A model generated the notes under the pieces. That model ran no database searches, was not told where the DNA came from, and saw only the letters and a program-made list of their open reading frames with translations. A stretch of DNA of 64,000 bases from Scortum barcoo. Its lineage: Eukaryota; Chordata; Actinopteri; Centrarchiformes; Terapontidae. How positions within the stretch are numbered: the first letter of the stretch is position 1; every line of letters starts with the position of its first letter. The stretch lies in NCBI GenBank assembly GCA_023238725.1, contig CM041541.1:12668544-12732543 (forward strand), given 5' to 3'. Positions 47,601 through 59,700 of this stretch are shown here, in pieces. Both the position numbers and the translations under genes were made by a program.

Positions 47601-49925
47601 GTTCAAAAGATGAACACACCAAAACACCAAAACTTATTTCAACCAGAGAAAGAAAAACAAATACAATTAAATTTACTGTACTTCTATTTCACAATTCTTA
47701 CTCAATACTTCATAAATCCTTCTTTAGGGGTTTATATAATAGTAAGAAAGTAAAAGTGATTATGAGTAAAACATTTGTGCTAATACGTCAAATTTATGAG
47801 ACAAAATGTGAGAATAAAGAAGTTCTACTTTTTTCTATTTCTATTTTTCTAAACAAAAATAAGTCATATTATGGCTTTTTTAAATAAAAACTGAGTCTAC
47901 TATACAGTGTACTAAAAATGTGTTTGACACTGTGCTGAAATAATGACTTCATCAAACTTCATAATAAAACGTACAAAATCTAAATCAAGAGGTATAAAAT
48001 AACGACACTCTTCTTTATAAGTTGTGATTATGAAGTTTGAATAATAAACACATTAGGATCCAATAAAAACTATAAAATAAAATAAAAACTATATTAACCG
48101 AAAAAATCTTTTCATAAACATTTTTATGAAATCTAGTTTGTGCAGAAACAAAAGTGCGAATTAAAGATACTCCCTAAATTATGATTATTTTGAGATACTT
48201 CTTAAGGCAAAGGTTGGTCACTGTAAATTCAAATTATGAAAGAAAATTAATTATGTATGCAAATCAGAATCATGCTATTATGCATGAGGGGGAAATTATG
48301 CGTAAAAATACATTAAATTTAGAATAAATGAGATATTGAATCAAAATAATAAAAAAAACTTGTGACTAAAGTTCTGCTGTAAAAGTCATTATTTTGAAAT
48401 ACTGGAGCCACATTATGGAGTCATAAGGGGTCAAAACTATGAGATAAGCCACCCAGTAGATCATTTTTTTTAAGGTTAATTGTTTATGTACTTGATAAAA
48501 TCAAAAGTCAGACTGATGTGTCGATAAATAAAGAGAGAGAGAAACGACAGATGTTTCCAGCATTTTCGGTCGTCCGTTTCTCCGCACAGACTTTCAGTGT
48601 TTGAGGCGAACAATGGACGCGCCTGTAGTCGTCCGCGTGAAGAGTGTGTTTATCATCAAACAAAGACACAGTTTATCATGTAATAAACGGCTCTGTTCTC
48701 TGACACGCTGCCCGACTGAAAGCACCTCGGACCGAGGTCACAGAGGGCAACGGAGGAAGTCATCCGGGGAATTCAGCACATTGTGGAGATGACCGACATA
48801 ATATTCACAGCGTGTACCTGCTCCGTCATGATGCTAAAACACTCGAGTCCAAGAGGATTCACTGACACTGAGTTAAATTACATGTAAATATGCACAATTT
48901 TAAGAAGATAAACTCTCTTTTAGGCCTTAAATATTTTATTCTCGTCACTAATCTGGAAATGATTGCTCACATCAATAAAGACTCAAGAAAATGAATAAAA
49001 TTAAACAACAGCAAGTTTATAACAATAAACAATAAATACACTAATAAGTACATGAATATATTACACTTTTGTTTTTTGATAAACCAATTTAATTTGAAAT
49101 TCACACAGTTTTGTTGCATCTCTTTTTCTTCAGTGGTTTAATGGTGGCAGATTGGACGCTTAGCGCCACTTGCTGTTTATCTCAAAATGCTAAATTATTC
49201 AGGTAACAGTTGTGCATGCAAAAGTTCACAAATTTTCATTTTCTTTTGTAGATGTTTTGTAGGTTGTTTAAACTTGCATTAAATTTGTGAACAACAAAAC
49301 AATTTCAGTGTGAGTGTGACTCACTACCGCTGTACCAAACACCAAAAATAAGTTTACACCAAAGCAAACCAGATTTTAAAAATAAATCAGCAAAAGAAAA
49401 TGTTTCCTACAACTCTGTTAAGTTTCAGGTTGTGTATGTTGTACTTCTCACTTCACATTTTCACCTCAGCAAAACAAAACACAAAAACTCATTCAGCATT
49501 TTTCTAGCATTTCCAATTTATATACTTTAAAATTAGCAATATGCATAAAACAGGTGGATGAAAATGCACACAAAAGTCAAATACATCATTTTGTTTGCTG
49601 TCAAAGCTTTATGAGTTTTTCTTCTTTTAATTTTATTCTGTCACCTCAACTTCAAACTAGATCTCACTTAATGTTAGCAATATTTTATTCAGCTGAAAGT
49701 GTTCAGACTATATTGCTCTCCTTGTTTCTTTCTCTTGCTTTTCTTTCTTACTTAGCACCAGCATTTATTGAGAAACAGTCTTTATACAAATAAGGTGAAA
49801 TGTTTTAAAGGATGCTTCATGTTGTGGGAACACTAACTGATAATCCTCACTGAACTTTATGTACATTTTCCCCCAGAAAAGTCTGTTTACAGCGCTTTGG
49901 AGTAGAAAACTGGCACTGAGACATC
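44641..49925. other. gene-poor stretch
   Basis: Mostly AT-rich. A GC-richer, CpG-containing block at 45594-45860 and a block with two RFX-like X-boxes at 47449-47523 stand out. No exon recognised. Confidence 0.5.
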
Positions 49926-50225
49926 TCAACTCCTGCCTATTTGGCCGCAGCAGACGTAGAGTTTGCGAGCTCTCTTTGGGCCGCGGAGGGCACACGTCTG
50001 GCCAACTTCAACAGTGAAAAGAGCGTCTTCATTAACATGCACGGCCAGACGCTTCCTCTGAAACGGGCCTTTGTCGCCCAGCAGATGCCCAAACACAACG
50101 AAGAGAGGCAGATCCGGATCAAAGGGGGGGGGGCAGATAGATACGATCGGTATACGATCCACGGTGAAGGGACGCAGATACAGTGGGAGGCGTTTGGCAC
50201 TTTGTTTGTCCATCGAGCTTAATCT
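49926..50225 (+). other. unexplained GC-richer open block (possible exon, retrocopy or conserved element)
   Basis: A 280-bp plus-strand frame from 49941 to the stop at 50220-50222 reads AAADVEFASSLWAAEGTRLA, then NFNSEKSVFINMHGQTLPLK, then RAFVAQQMPKHNEERQIRIK. A CAG acceptor-like site precedes it (GGCCGCAG, near 49947). I do not recognise the protein. The opposite strand is also open, so composition may explain it. It ends beside TTAATCTTAATTAGCGC, which looks like homeodomain-type regulatory sequence. Confidence 0.3.
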
Positions 50226-50754
50226 TAATTAGCGCTTGGCAAGATTTTTGTAAATACATCGCCAGACCCTGTAATTTACCCACTGCTGTTTTACAGCTTC
50301 CATCACTTCTTGTTAGTCACTGATGATCCTTAGAAATAAACATGTTATTTAGATTATAAGAAAAATTGACAAACTGTTTAATAGGTTCACTCCCAATTAA
50401 TGCAGTTTAATAAACTACTGGTGTTTTAGTCAGTCAGTAAAGTTTTAGTTGTTCTTTCATGACATGAAATAGAAATACTCATGTAAAGTACCTAAAATTT
50501 GTACTTAAATATATAATCCGAGAGATTTTCATTGAAATAAATTTCTGTTAAGGTGCTGTCTATCTATAATGAGTCAACACAAATGGTGATTGACTCTCCA
50601 CTGATGAAAGCCTGCAGCATTTGACTTTTAACTCAACAGACTCTTTAGCTCAGCAGCATCCTGTTTTTTCTGGTTTTTGCTGGTTAATGTGGCCAAACAA
50701 ACAAAGAAAAGGTCGATGACTTCAGAGGATGAAACTGAAACTTAGACGTACTTT

Positions 50755-50940
50755 CCCCTGAAAATGACTTGTAAGTTGGCTGTCGGCTGGTAAAAGTTTC
50801 AAAATGACTTGTGAGTTTTACTAGATGCCACTAGAGGCCACAAGTAAGAAAAATCTAGTTGGCTGTTAATAACTAAAAGCGACTCATAATTTCAAGTTAA
50901 AGATGTTTAATTGACTAAAATTTTGAAAATGGCCTTTGGA
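50755..50940. repeat. degenerate GACTTGTAAGTTGG repeat upstream of s100b
   Basis: GTAAAAGTTTCAAAATGACT and TTGTGAGTTTTA at 50789-50820 recur nearly unchanged at 53419-53450, together with GACTTGTAAGTTGGCTGTCG and variants. Confidence 0.7.
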
Positions 50941-51318
50941 AATATGAAACAAAAATGTTCATTTGTTTGTTCTTTTGTGTTTCACATCATTTTTGTTGTT
51001 GTTTAGTTTGGGTTGATTTTTATCTCAGTTTTGTTGTGAAAAACAGTCTTAAATTTCTGAAAAGAAGTTTGGTGACATTTCAAGTTACATTCTCTGTATT
51101 TCAGACCAAAAACTGTCGAAAAAGTCACAACTTTAATGAGAGATTTGGTGAAGCTTGTATGCACAGTTCAGAGTCAGACTGGCCCTTCAGTGCTGGCGAG
51201 CGCAGGCTGCGGTGGAGTGAGGGGAGGTGGATGCTCGGGATTGGCCAGCTGTGTGACTGGCAGGCTGGATGACCTCCGTCTCTGCAGCCTCCACACCATC
51301 ACCACCGTCCTGCTGCAG

Positions 51319-51324
51319 TATAAA
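51319..51324 (+). promoter_or_regulatory. s100b: TATA box of s100b
   Basis: TATAAA in a GC-rich setting, about 30 bp upstream of CACAGCCTCACACTC, where transcription would begin. A donor follows at 51401. Confidence 0.7.
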
Positions 51325-51349
51325 GCCGTCTGCCCGTCTATCCACAGCC

Positions 51350-51400
51350 TCACACTCTCTGGACTCCCGACGGACGACTCCTGTCTGAACTCACACGGAG
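51350..51400 (+). other. s100b: s100b non-coding exon 1
   Basis: Begins about 30 bp after the TATA box and ends at ACACGGAG|GTAAGG. S100 genes typically have an untranslated first exon. The 5' end is estimated. Confidence 0.65.
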
Positions 51401-51838
51401 GTAAGGTGAGACGTCTTTTTCAGTCGACTGAAGGAAGGATGATTTAACCTTTATCACTTTTTGTGCCCAAATACAGAAGAATAGTTTGTGCTCTCGATGC
51501 TGCATATCGAGTATTTTTTTAATCAGTTTTAGCAGTTTTAGACAAATGCAGCACTTTTTTTGCACAGTCATGCTGCTGTGATTTAGAGAGCAGTGCAGGT
51601 GCAAAAATAAAGATCTGTTTTGTCATTTTATAAACATAATATATATACTCGTTTTTAATATAAAGCATACTGTTCATCTTCAAACTTATTTAAATCACTG
51701 CTCTGTGCAATCCTCTTTAAAGAAATATCATTTAATCATGTGAGACTGATTTCTAAAATTAGGAAACTTTCAACTCTTTCTGCAACCTTGATATAATGAT
51801 TATTCTTTCCCTCTTTTACTGAAAAGACACAAATGACC

Positions 51839-51976
51839 ATGACTGACCTGGAGACCTCGATGGCGACCATCATCGCCGTGTTTCAGAAGTATTCGGAAAG
51901 AGAAGGAGACAAACACAAACTGAAGAAGTCGGAGCTGAAGGATCTGCTTCATGACGAGCTGCCGGACCTGATGGCG
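51839..51976 (+). CDS. s100b: s100b coding exon 1 (46 residues)
   Basis: The exon itself starts at 51827 after TACTGAAAAG. It encodes MTDLETSMATIIAVFQKYSE and the first EF-hand to LPDLMA. The donor is at 51977. Confidence 0.93.
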
Positions 51977-52900
51977 GTGAGACGCAAACCGAATACGAGC
52001 AGATCTGAAAGAAATGCTGGAGGATGCAGAGTTATATTAGTAAAATCTATATCGATATTTAGCTGTAATATTTAATTAGTTAAGCTGTTTGCTGATCAAG
52101 ATGTTGATGTTAGCTGATAAAGGATACACGTTAAGAAAGAAGACAATTAATATACAATAAATTTACACTAGTACTTGTACTAGTACTTAAGTAGTAGTTT
52201 TGAGGTACTTTGAGTCTACTTCTTACTTAATTTCAGAGATAAATTACTGCACTACGTTTACTTTCCACCTGTAGTTACTTGGATTATTCATGATCAGCTT
52301 ATAAAATATGATGTCTTGCTATAAATGAAACTACACAACATTATCTGATAATGGGTCAAATTAGATTGATCTGAGCAGATTAGTAATAATAATACAATAA
52401 TACTATAATACAACACTTCTGTTTAAGATGGAATTTTACTTGAGTATTTTTACATCGAGGTCTTACTATTATATTGCTAGGTCCAGCAGTTGCATTAAAA
52501 AGTAGGAAAGAGTGCAAATATAGAAAATCAATCAAGGTGTATGTATCGAAATATCAATAAATAATTAAGCTGCATTACGGCTTCACAAAAATCTCAAAAG
52601 GCACAAGTACCAGTAGTGCAAAATCTAAGCAACTTCAGACCTCTTTAAGAAACAGATTTATATCAAATTTTGTAATTTATTTTAATTCCTTTGTTCACTT
52701 TTAACACGTCGTCCTGACTCGTCCTGGTCTGAACTTTGTGTCCTCCCCTGCAGCATGTGAAAGACCAGGCCACTCTCGACAGCCTGATGGAAAGCCTGGA
52801 CACCGACGGCGACGCCGAGTGCGACTTCCAGGAGTTCATGACATTCATCTCCGTGGTTACCGTCTGTTGCCACGAGTTCTTCGAGCACGAGGACGAGTGA
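51839..52900 (+). CDS. s100b: S100B calcium-binding protein (whole coding region, two exons)
   Basis: Exons 51839-51976 and 52754-52900 join in phase 0 (CTGATGGCG|GTGAGA; CCCTGCAG|CATGTG) to give 94 residues. The first half has the S100-type 14-residue loop at S19-E32 with the KHKLKKSELKDLL helix. The second half has a canonical EF loop D62-x-D64-x-D66-x-E68-x-x-x-x-E73 followed by CDFQEFMTF. The C-terminus CHEFFEHE is the S100B signature. Start chosen at the second ATG (51839): A at -3, and it aligns with the family start MxxLE; an upstream in-frame ATG at 51833 has a poor context. Known role: dimeric calcium sensor, abundant in glia, binding p53-type and cytoskeletal targets; also binds Zn. 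Of the Zn ligands, H26, H86 and H91 are present, while the usual H15 is Q16. Other S100 paralogues fit less well. Confidence 0.93.
52150..52485. repeat. s100b: dispersed ACTTTTACTT-type element in the s100b intron
   Basis: CTAGTACTTGTACTAGTACT, TTTGAGGTACTTTGAGTC, CGTTTACTTTCCACCTGTAG and TTACTTGAGTATTTTTACAT follow the order of the other copies. Confidence 0.55.
52754..52900 (+). CDS. s100b: s100b coding exon 2 (48 residues)
   Basis: Encodes HVKDQATLDSLMESLDTDGD, the rest of the canonical EF-hand, and the C-terminal helix ending EFFEHEDE before TGA. Confidence 0.94.
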   Translation, partial: HVKDQATLDSLMESLDTDGDAECDFQEFMTFISVVTVCCHEFFEHEDE

Positions 52901-54365
52901 GGAGGAGGCGAGTGAGGAGACGGAGAAGGGGGGGAGTAGGGGGAAAGCTACAGTAAATTATAAAGAAGAAGAAGAAGAAGCCTAGCTACGTACAACCTGT
53001 CGCTGTTATCAGAGCAGCGCAGGGTTGGAAAAAACACGACTCCAGCCAGCAGCCAAAATGTTATTGGAGAGGTTTGTCTGCTGGCTGGCAAGAAGTCCAA
53101 GTCGAGTAGTAAAATCAACCTCTTTTAAAGATCCTGCTCTTTTCTGTGTGATTCTAGATACTTAGATGACTTGTAAAGACCTAAAAATGGCTTTGGGATT
53201 TTGGTGTGGCTGCCAAGTTTGATACAAAACTATTAGATCCATCGTAATAATCAGTTTATACGTACTTTTTGAAGCGTTGTTTAAAAGATGGCGGCTGGAA
53301 TAGTTCAGATGTGGCTTGTAAGTTAGTCAAGCAGCTACCAGAAGCCACTTGTTGACTATCAAATATATTTCAAGTGATTTGTAAGTTGGTCGTCGTTCAA
53401 AAAAACATTTAATTGGCTAGTAAAAGTTTCAAAACCGCTTGTGAGTTTTAGCCAGTTTTTTTTGTTGTGTCGATTTTATTGTGGTCAAAAAGTCGAGTAG
53501 TGCAAATGTTCTTTCACAACATTTTAGAAGTCCAAGAGATTTTTAGAGATACTGTCCATATTTCTGTACTTCTTATTAGACACTTTAGCAAGCTGTTTGA
53601 AAAGCTAGATTTTGGGTATGGCTACCAAATTTGGCTACCAAGTTAAAAAAACAGGCAATCAAAAAAAATTTAAAAAGTCTAAAGGACAAGAAAGTTGTAA
53701 AAAATAACAGCGAGTTTGTCTAAACTATGCGTAATACGCATTTGAAGGTACTTTTTTTGCGGCTTGTATATTTCAGATGTGGCTAGTAAGTTCGTTAAGT
53801 GGCCACCAATCATTCGTTTGAGATTATAAAAACTTTAAAAAGCCATTTTTATCATCTTTGGGAGTCAACAAACTAGTTAGAGGCTCCTGTGATTGACTAT
53901 CAATTATTATAGGTGACTATTATAGGTGACTTGTACGTTGGTTGTCATTTAGAAGAAATTTAGTTGACTGGTAATTTGGTTATTTAACATGTTTAATTGG
54001 CTAGTAAATTTAGAAAATCACTCATAATTTCTGTTTTTTACTTGTTTTTAGTTGTTAGAAATCCAACAATAATATGGAGTGATATTATGGCTAGCAAGTT
54101 TGAATTCATTTGATATTTTACAAAAAACAAAAAGGGCTTGTAGCTTTTTTAGTTTGTTTCTTATTTAGAAGCTATTTTTACTTCATATTTGTTAGTTGTT
54201 ATTCAAGTACTCAACAATTATTTGAGTTATAATATCATCCAAATGTTTGGCCGGCTGCTGAAATAATCATAAAATGTTCAGATTTAGTAGCCGTCGCTGT
54301 TTTCTTTCACCAAGTTTAGTTAAACCAACGATCAGATTCAAGAATAAAAAATGAATATGTGTGAC
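52901..54365 (+). other. s100b: probable s100b 3'UTR
   Basis: The first clear poly-A signal downstream is AATAAA at 54343-54348. The region contains (GAA)n near 52963-52980 and about a dozen degenerate copies of a GACTTGTAAGTT / GGCTAGTAAGTT motif. Confidence 0.45.
53160..54150. repeat. degenerate GACTTGTAAGTT / GGCTAGTAAGTT array downstream of s100b
   Basis: At least a dozen variants, for example near 53309, 53385, 53417, 53437, 53764, 53788, 53935, 53997 and 54085, without a fixed period. It shares units with the block at 50755-50940. Confidence 0.7.
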
Positions 54366-55747
54366 TCTTCTCTCTTCATACAAAGAAAAACAAGATTAAA
54401 ATGTTCATCAAAACGTTGGAGGAAGCGTTTGTGTGCTGATGTGAATTTTGAAATGTTGAGCACTGGTTTGTTTGGATGTTGGTGAAATGAATTAAATTAT
54501 CAATGTGTGAGTTTGAGTGTTTTTTTTTATTATTAGATAATTACCAGATAAGTTAACTGATTCATTGAAAACATTATTCATCAAATTCATCAAACAAAAT
54601 GACTGATGATTAACATGACTTGTAGAAAGAAAGAAGTTTAAGAAGATGTTTTTCCCTGAAATCTGCAAACAAACTTATTCTTGGCTGACTGTTGTTGAAA
54701 AATTCAAAATAGTCATAGAAGCACTCACGTTTGAATGGTGGTTTACAGAGTTCGTCAACCGTGAAACACCTGTTGTTTGTTGGTTTTCTCTGTATGTTAT
54801 TGGCTGTTATTTGTGGGATTTTTCTGGTGAAGTTAGTGGCTTGATAGACACTCGATGCTAAATTTGGTTGAGTGTTTTCACTCCGGACACAAAAACACAT
54901 GTCTGAAAATACAAAGTTAACGTTTAACTTAAATTTCAAAGATGCTTAAAATATCAGATTTTTCAAGAAATCAGGATTCATGTCAAACTTTACAAACCTT
55001 AAACTCTGTTTGATCCTTTTTCTTTAATAAGAGAAAGTCATTATCTCTTCAGTTATTTGTTTTTGTCACTCCAATATGTCACTTTTATCTTTCTCTTTCT
55101 ATTTTTTATTGGTGGTAGTTGTTTGTGGAGGGAGACTCAGGCATTTTCCCACAGTATTAAGTCCAGTTTCGGTGAGAACGGTGCCAAATGAGGTCAGTGT
55201 TAACTTTCTGATTTTCCCTCTGAGGTTTATGAAACTCTCTGTCCGTATGAAGAGCTTCATATTTAGTCAAGCCAGCGTGAATTATCATTTTATACTCATA
55301 ATGGAGGACGTGTTTCGAAGCTTTAATCGAGTTTCTTTTTGGCCTTCAGTCCTCTGTGAGTGCTCAGAGTTGGATTTCAGCCAATCTGTGTCCCATCTTG
55401 ATACAACGACATATTAAAACAATGACTTTGACACTCTTCTCTGGCTGTTTTGAGGCATTCTGGGAAATGTAGGAAAACCAATAGGAGATGGTGCAACACG
55501 CTAAAATTGCCCGACTGGAGATCTACATTAATTATCAGACTGGAGGTGAGAATATCAAACACACACACACACACACAGGATCATTACCCTGTGTGTGTGT
55601 GTGTGTGTGTGCAATGATGTAAGAGGCGTTGTCCGGCTGCACACTGTCAGACATCTGCAGGCTGTTTAGCATCAGAGAGGTGGAGTCAGCCTCACGATTG
55701 GCCGGAGGGGAAACAGATCTGGACCCTGGGGAGCAACACCACACCCA

Positions 55748-55781
<34 letters not shown>

Positions 55782-55820
55782 GTCAAGCATATGCTCTGTT
55801 GTGTTTCTTATTCTTCTTGT
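54366..55820. other. intergenic region between s100b and the smagp-like gene
   Basis: AT-rich. It contains a CA/TG stem-loop at 55560-55607 and (GT)n at about 55751-55780. No exon recognised. Open frames at 54610-55417 are unlike any family I know. Confidence 0.55.
55560..55607. repeat. (CA)nGG / CC(TG)n inverted repeat
   Basis: The 20 nt at 55560-55579 are the exact reverse complement of 55588-55607, with an 8-nt loop ATCATTAC. Confidence 0.95.
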
Positions 55821-55826
55821 TCTCAG

Positions 55827-55856
55827 TGACTGCAGAGCTGCAGATTCTCAGAACTG
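55827..55856 (+). other. possible non-coding exon of the smagp-like gene
   Basis: A good donor, AACTG|GTGAGT, lies at 55857, about 750 bp upstream of the ATG-bearing exon, which starts at an acceptor and so needs an upstream exon. The 5' edge is not determined. Confidence 0.35.
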
Positions 55857-56618
55857 GTGAGTTTTGATTGTTTTGTAGTTTTCATTTTTTAAATATTTTG
55901 TGATATTCTGCTTTGTGTGTCATGATTAAGTTTTGTAGAACAAGCTGCTGCCTGAACTGACAGCAAGTTTCAGCTGTTATTATATTTAATAATCAGTCAA
56001 TAATCTATAAAATGTGCTGGTAGAGTCATTCCTCCTCATTGTGTATAACTTTGCTGTGAACTTCTGCTCTTAAATGATCAAAAACTTGGTGAGACCAGCA
56101 TGACGTAAGTAAAAATGTCATAATCTGGATGGACGTTTGGGTACAAAATCAGATTAAAACCAGTTTAATGCTCTGCAGCTCAGAGATAGTTTTGTGAAGC
56201 GTGACTCTGGTAATGCAGACAAACACTCACTACATTTTGGAGTCATAGTGTGAGAAAAAAACTGCATTCCTGTAAAAGAAAAGAGACGTTTAATGCTTCA
56301 TAGAGGAGCCAAATTAACATAATCCTGCAGCAGCTATTTAGCAATTTGATATCAATATTTTTACTTCCTACAAATGAATGAATATTGATTTCATACTTAC
56401 AAATTTATATAAAAAACATCTTGCAGACACTTAAAAACCTGTTGAAGAAGTTAATCCATCACTTTTCACAGTTTTGATAAAGTTGTTTTATTGTTGTTAT
56501 ATCGTATTTTTATTATGGAGGATTATTGGTAAAGAAAAGGTACATTTAGTTGAATTTGTGATAAATTGCCCCCCATAAATAGTTCAGTTTATTTATTTTC
56601 TGTGCTCAGGTGGACATC

Positions 56619-56712
56619 ATGGATATTTACACGACTCCCAGCCCGAGAGGTATGATGTTTGCTCATTCCTCAACTCCTTTCACTGAGACTGTGACCAAGA
56701 TCGGCTCAAAGG
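56619..56712 (+). CDS. smagp: smagp-like coding exon 1
   Basis: The exon begins at 56610 after TGTGCTCAG. The ATG at 56619 opens 31 codons ending TKIGSK plus one base. The donor is AAGG|GTACGT. An earlier potential donor (CGAGAG|GTATGA) would drop the FTETVTK segment; it falls in the same phase, so alternative use is possible. Confidence 0.75.
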
Positions 56713-59700
56713 GTACGTACACGTGCATGGATGTGAACATGTGAAATAAAACTTAAAAAATAAAACAACTCTTTCTTCGTATAAATGTAAAGCCAGTCCA
56801 CTTTGGGATCATTAAAACAGCAAAACTATGCAACACTGAGTTTCATCATTAATTCCACAATTTGAATCTTAAAAATAAAACTTTAAAAGGAGGTTTTCTT
56901 TATAAATTTAATTTCCAGGTGATATATATCTGAAACATCCAACCAAAAAAGCTGCTGAAAGTGAATTTAGATCATCAACTTAGAAAGAAAACATCTCTAC
57001 TAACTCAAATAGTATTCAGATTTCCTACTTTCAGAGGGTAATACTGTACTTTTTACTGCATTACATTTATTAACAGTTACAGATTATTTTTCAGATAAAG
57101 ATTAGCTAACTGTATATAAAGTACTTAGAAGTAGCTAATTGTAGATATAATGTACTTCAAACTAGCTAACTGTATATATAAAAAAGTAGCTAGCTGTATA
57201 TATAAAGTACTTCAAACTAGCAAACTGTATTTATAAAGTACTTAAACCTAGCAGTGATGGAAAAAGTACTTTAGTAAAATAGCAACGTAAAAAATACTGT
57301 CAGAGTAAAAGTGTCCAAGATTTCACTGCCAAAGTATTAAAGTAGTGTTATATTATTATTACACAGTCTATAGCATATAATTGGAGTAATATTACTGGTA
57401 TTTAAGCACATGAGCAGTATTTTAATGAGTATTTTTCACAGTGTAGTACTGCTAATATACTCAGCTCTGGCGTTGAGCAGGGAGTGTCTTATCAGCCTGA
57501 TGTCAGAGAGGAGCATGGGAAGGAGCCTGTCGCCGTGGAGATAAGACCCGACTCCCTGATACCCGCTGGCCCTCGTTTCCACGGCGATGCCAAAAGAAAA
57601 AAGGTCCAGAGAGGAGCTGATTACCTGGACATCAATTTATAAAAACCCTTCAGACCTCCAGAGATTAATATTCATACCAACGTCAACACAACACATTAGT
57701 TTATAATTTAATACATTAAAATATGACATTCAGAGAGCAAGAGTTTAGCTGTTTATTTTTATTTATCCATCGTGAATTAATTTAGCTGCTGCCTTATTTA
57801 ATCATGTGTAATGAAACTTTATAATAACATAAATAACACTTCATCAGAATGGATATTTTTCATTTTCTCCAATTATATCAAAGTAATAACTACACAGGCA
57901 AAGCTGTATTTGTGATTTTTAAACACACATAGGAACTTCTGAGAGAGATTTGAGAGTTATTTTTATAGTTTTATAAAAGTCTTCTTGGCGAATGCCTGTA
58001 AAGTTTTGAGTTGAAGCTGTCAACTCAGCCTTTTATAAAGAGATAACATCTTTCTGTTGTCCTTAAAAGTTTTCAGTTTCTGTGATGTGATATGTGAGAA
58101 TACGACGTGTAGATAAATGAAGTTATGTGAGCCGAGCTTTAAAATAGACCGAGTGTTTGAATACCACGCATGGTTGGATTCAGAGACAGAAAAAAAAATT
58201 AAAAATCAGCTGCTTGTAAGTGACTTAATGCTAGAAATCTGAAGCTTATACTTATACTTAAGTACAATTTTGATGTACTTTACTTGAATATTTCCAATTT
58301 TTATGCTCATATTGTACTTTTTTAAAAACATTTTATTTATTTCTGCAGCTTTAGTTATTGGGCACTTTGCATATCCAGATTATTAATGCACATCATAAAT
58401 AATAAATAATAGGATGTATTATTATATTATTATTTTGTGACTTATTGATCCTCAGTGGCTATTTAAAAGCCACCCAGCAGTCTATTATTTCCACTTTTTA
58501 AGAGCTGCAATATTAAAGTGATGTACATATTAATGAATTAATTATTATAAACTACATATTATTTTAAAAAGGGCCACTCTGCATGTTCAATACTTTTAAT
58601 TTAGGTACTTTAGAGAGAGCATTTAAAAGCTAATAATTTTGTAGTTTTACTTACATAAACTTCTGAATACATGAATTTCACTGTGTATTTTTAGACTTAC
58701 AAGTTTTACATAAATCAAATATATAAATACTTTTTTCACCACTGCACCCCTTTTAATTTCAACCTAAAAGTTAAATTTTACCTGCTTTATGAAGCTGTAT
58801 GATGCTTCACATCCCAATACACGACTGGTTTTTAAAGGCGTTTAATAAACAATCTTACATTTTCAGCAATAAAGTTGGATATAAATAAATGACAATAAAT
58901 AAAATGGATGAATGGTCGCTTTATTTTATTTAAAGTTAAAGTTTTGTCCTTTCAGTTGTCATCGGGGACCATGGAGATCTTGCAGCCTTAATTGGAGGTA
59001 TGAACTTATTTTGATATTTTGATTATATTTAATGATGCTAACAGTGAAATAAGATAAATTCATTCAGTTGTTTAAAGTCCTCTACAGTGTATTTTGTTCT
59101 TTCTTAAACCAGAACAATAATCTGATTTTGGCCTCAGAGAATAGTTTCTAACAAATTTTAGATCACATTACATGAACACATTACATGAACCTCTTAAAAA
59201 AACTTTAAGTATTTATTTATCATAAATTGCTTTTTAAAAAGATTAAAGGCATTAGTGAGGAAAAATGTAATTAATCTACTTTTATTAATCCATTTAATGA
59301 CAGCGAAGGAAAGTATTTAAAATTGTCAAATTTTAATCAACTTAATTTTTTGTTTTCTTAGTTTTTAAAGCTTCATTTCATGCAAATTTAAAAAGATTGT
59401 TATAATTGAAAAGTGAAAATTGGCACATTCAAGACTCCATAGATTTCCAGCTTTTTAAAATTTGACAGGATTTTTTTTTAATGATCTCCTTTTCGTTTGT
59501 TCTCGCCCTCACAGGGATCGTGGCTGCGGCGCTGCTGCTGCTCATCTGCATGTTAGCGGTGCTGATGTGGTGTCTGTCCAGTCATAAAGGCTCGTACATC
59601 ACCAATGAGATGGACGACGACGACGAAGACAACGACGAAGACAACATCAACGACAACAACGACGAGTCTGTCGGCTCGGGGACGGCGCTGCAAAGCCAAG

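Noticed and set aside
51833..51835. First ATG as the s100b start
   Set aside because: C at -3 and it would add two residues before the family start; the ATG at 51839 has A at -3 and aligns. It cannot be fully excluded.
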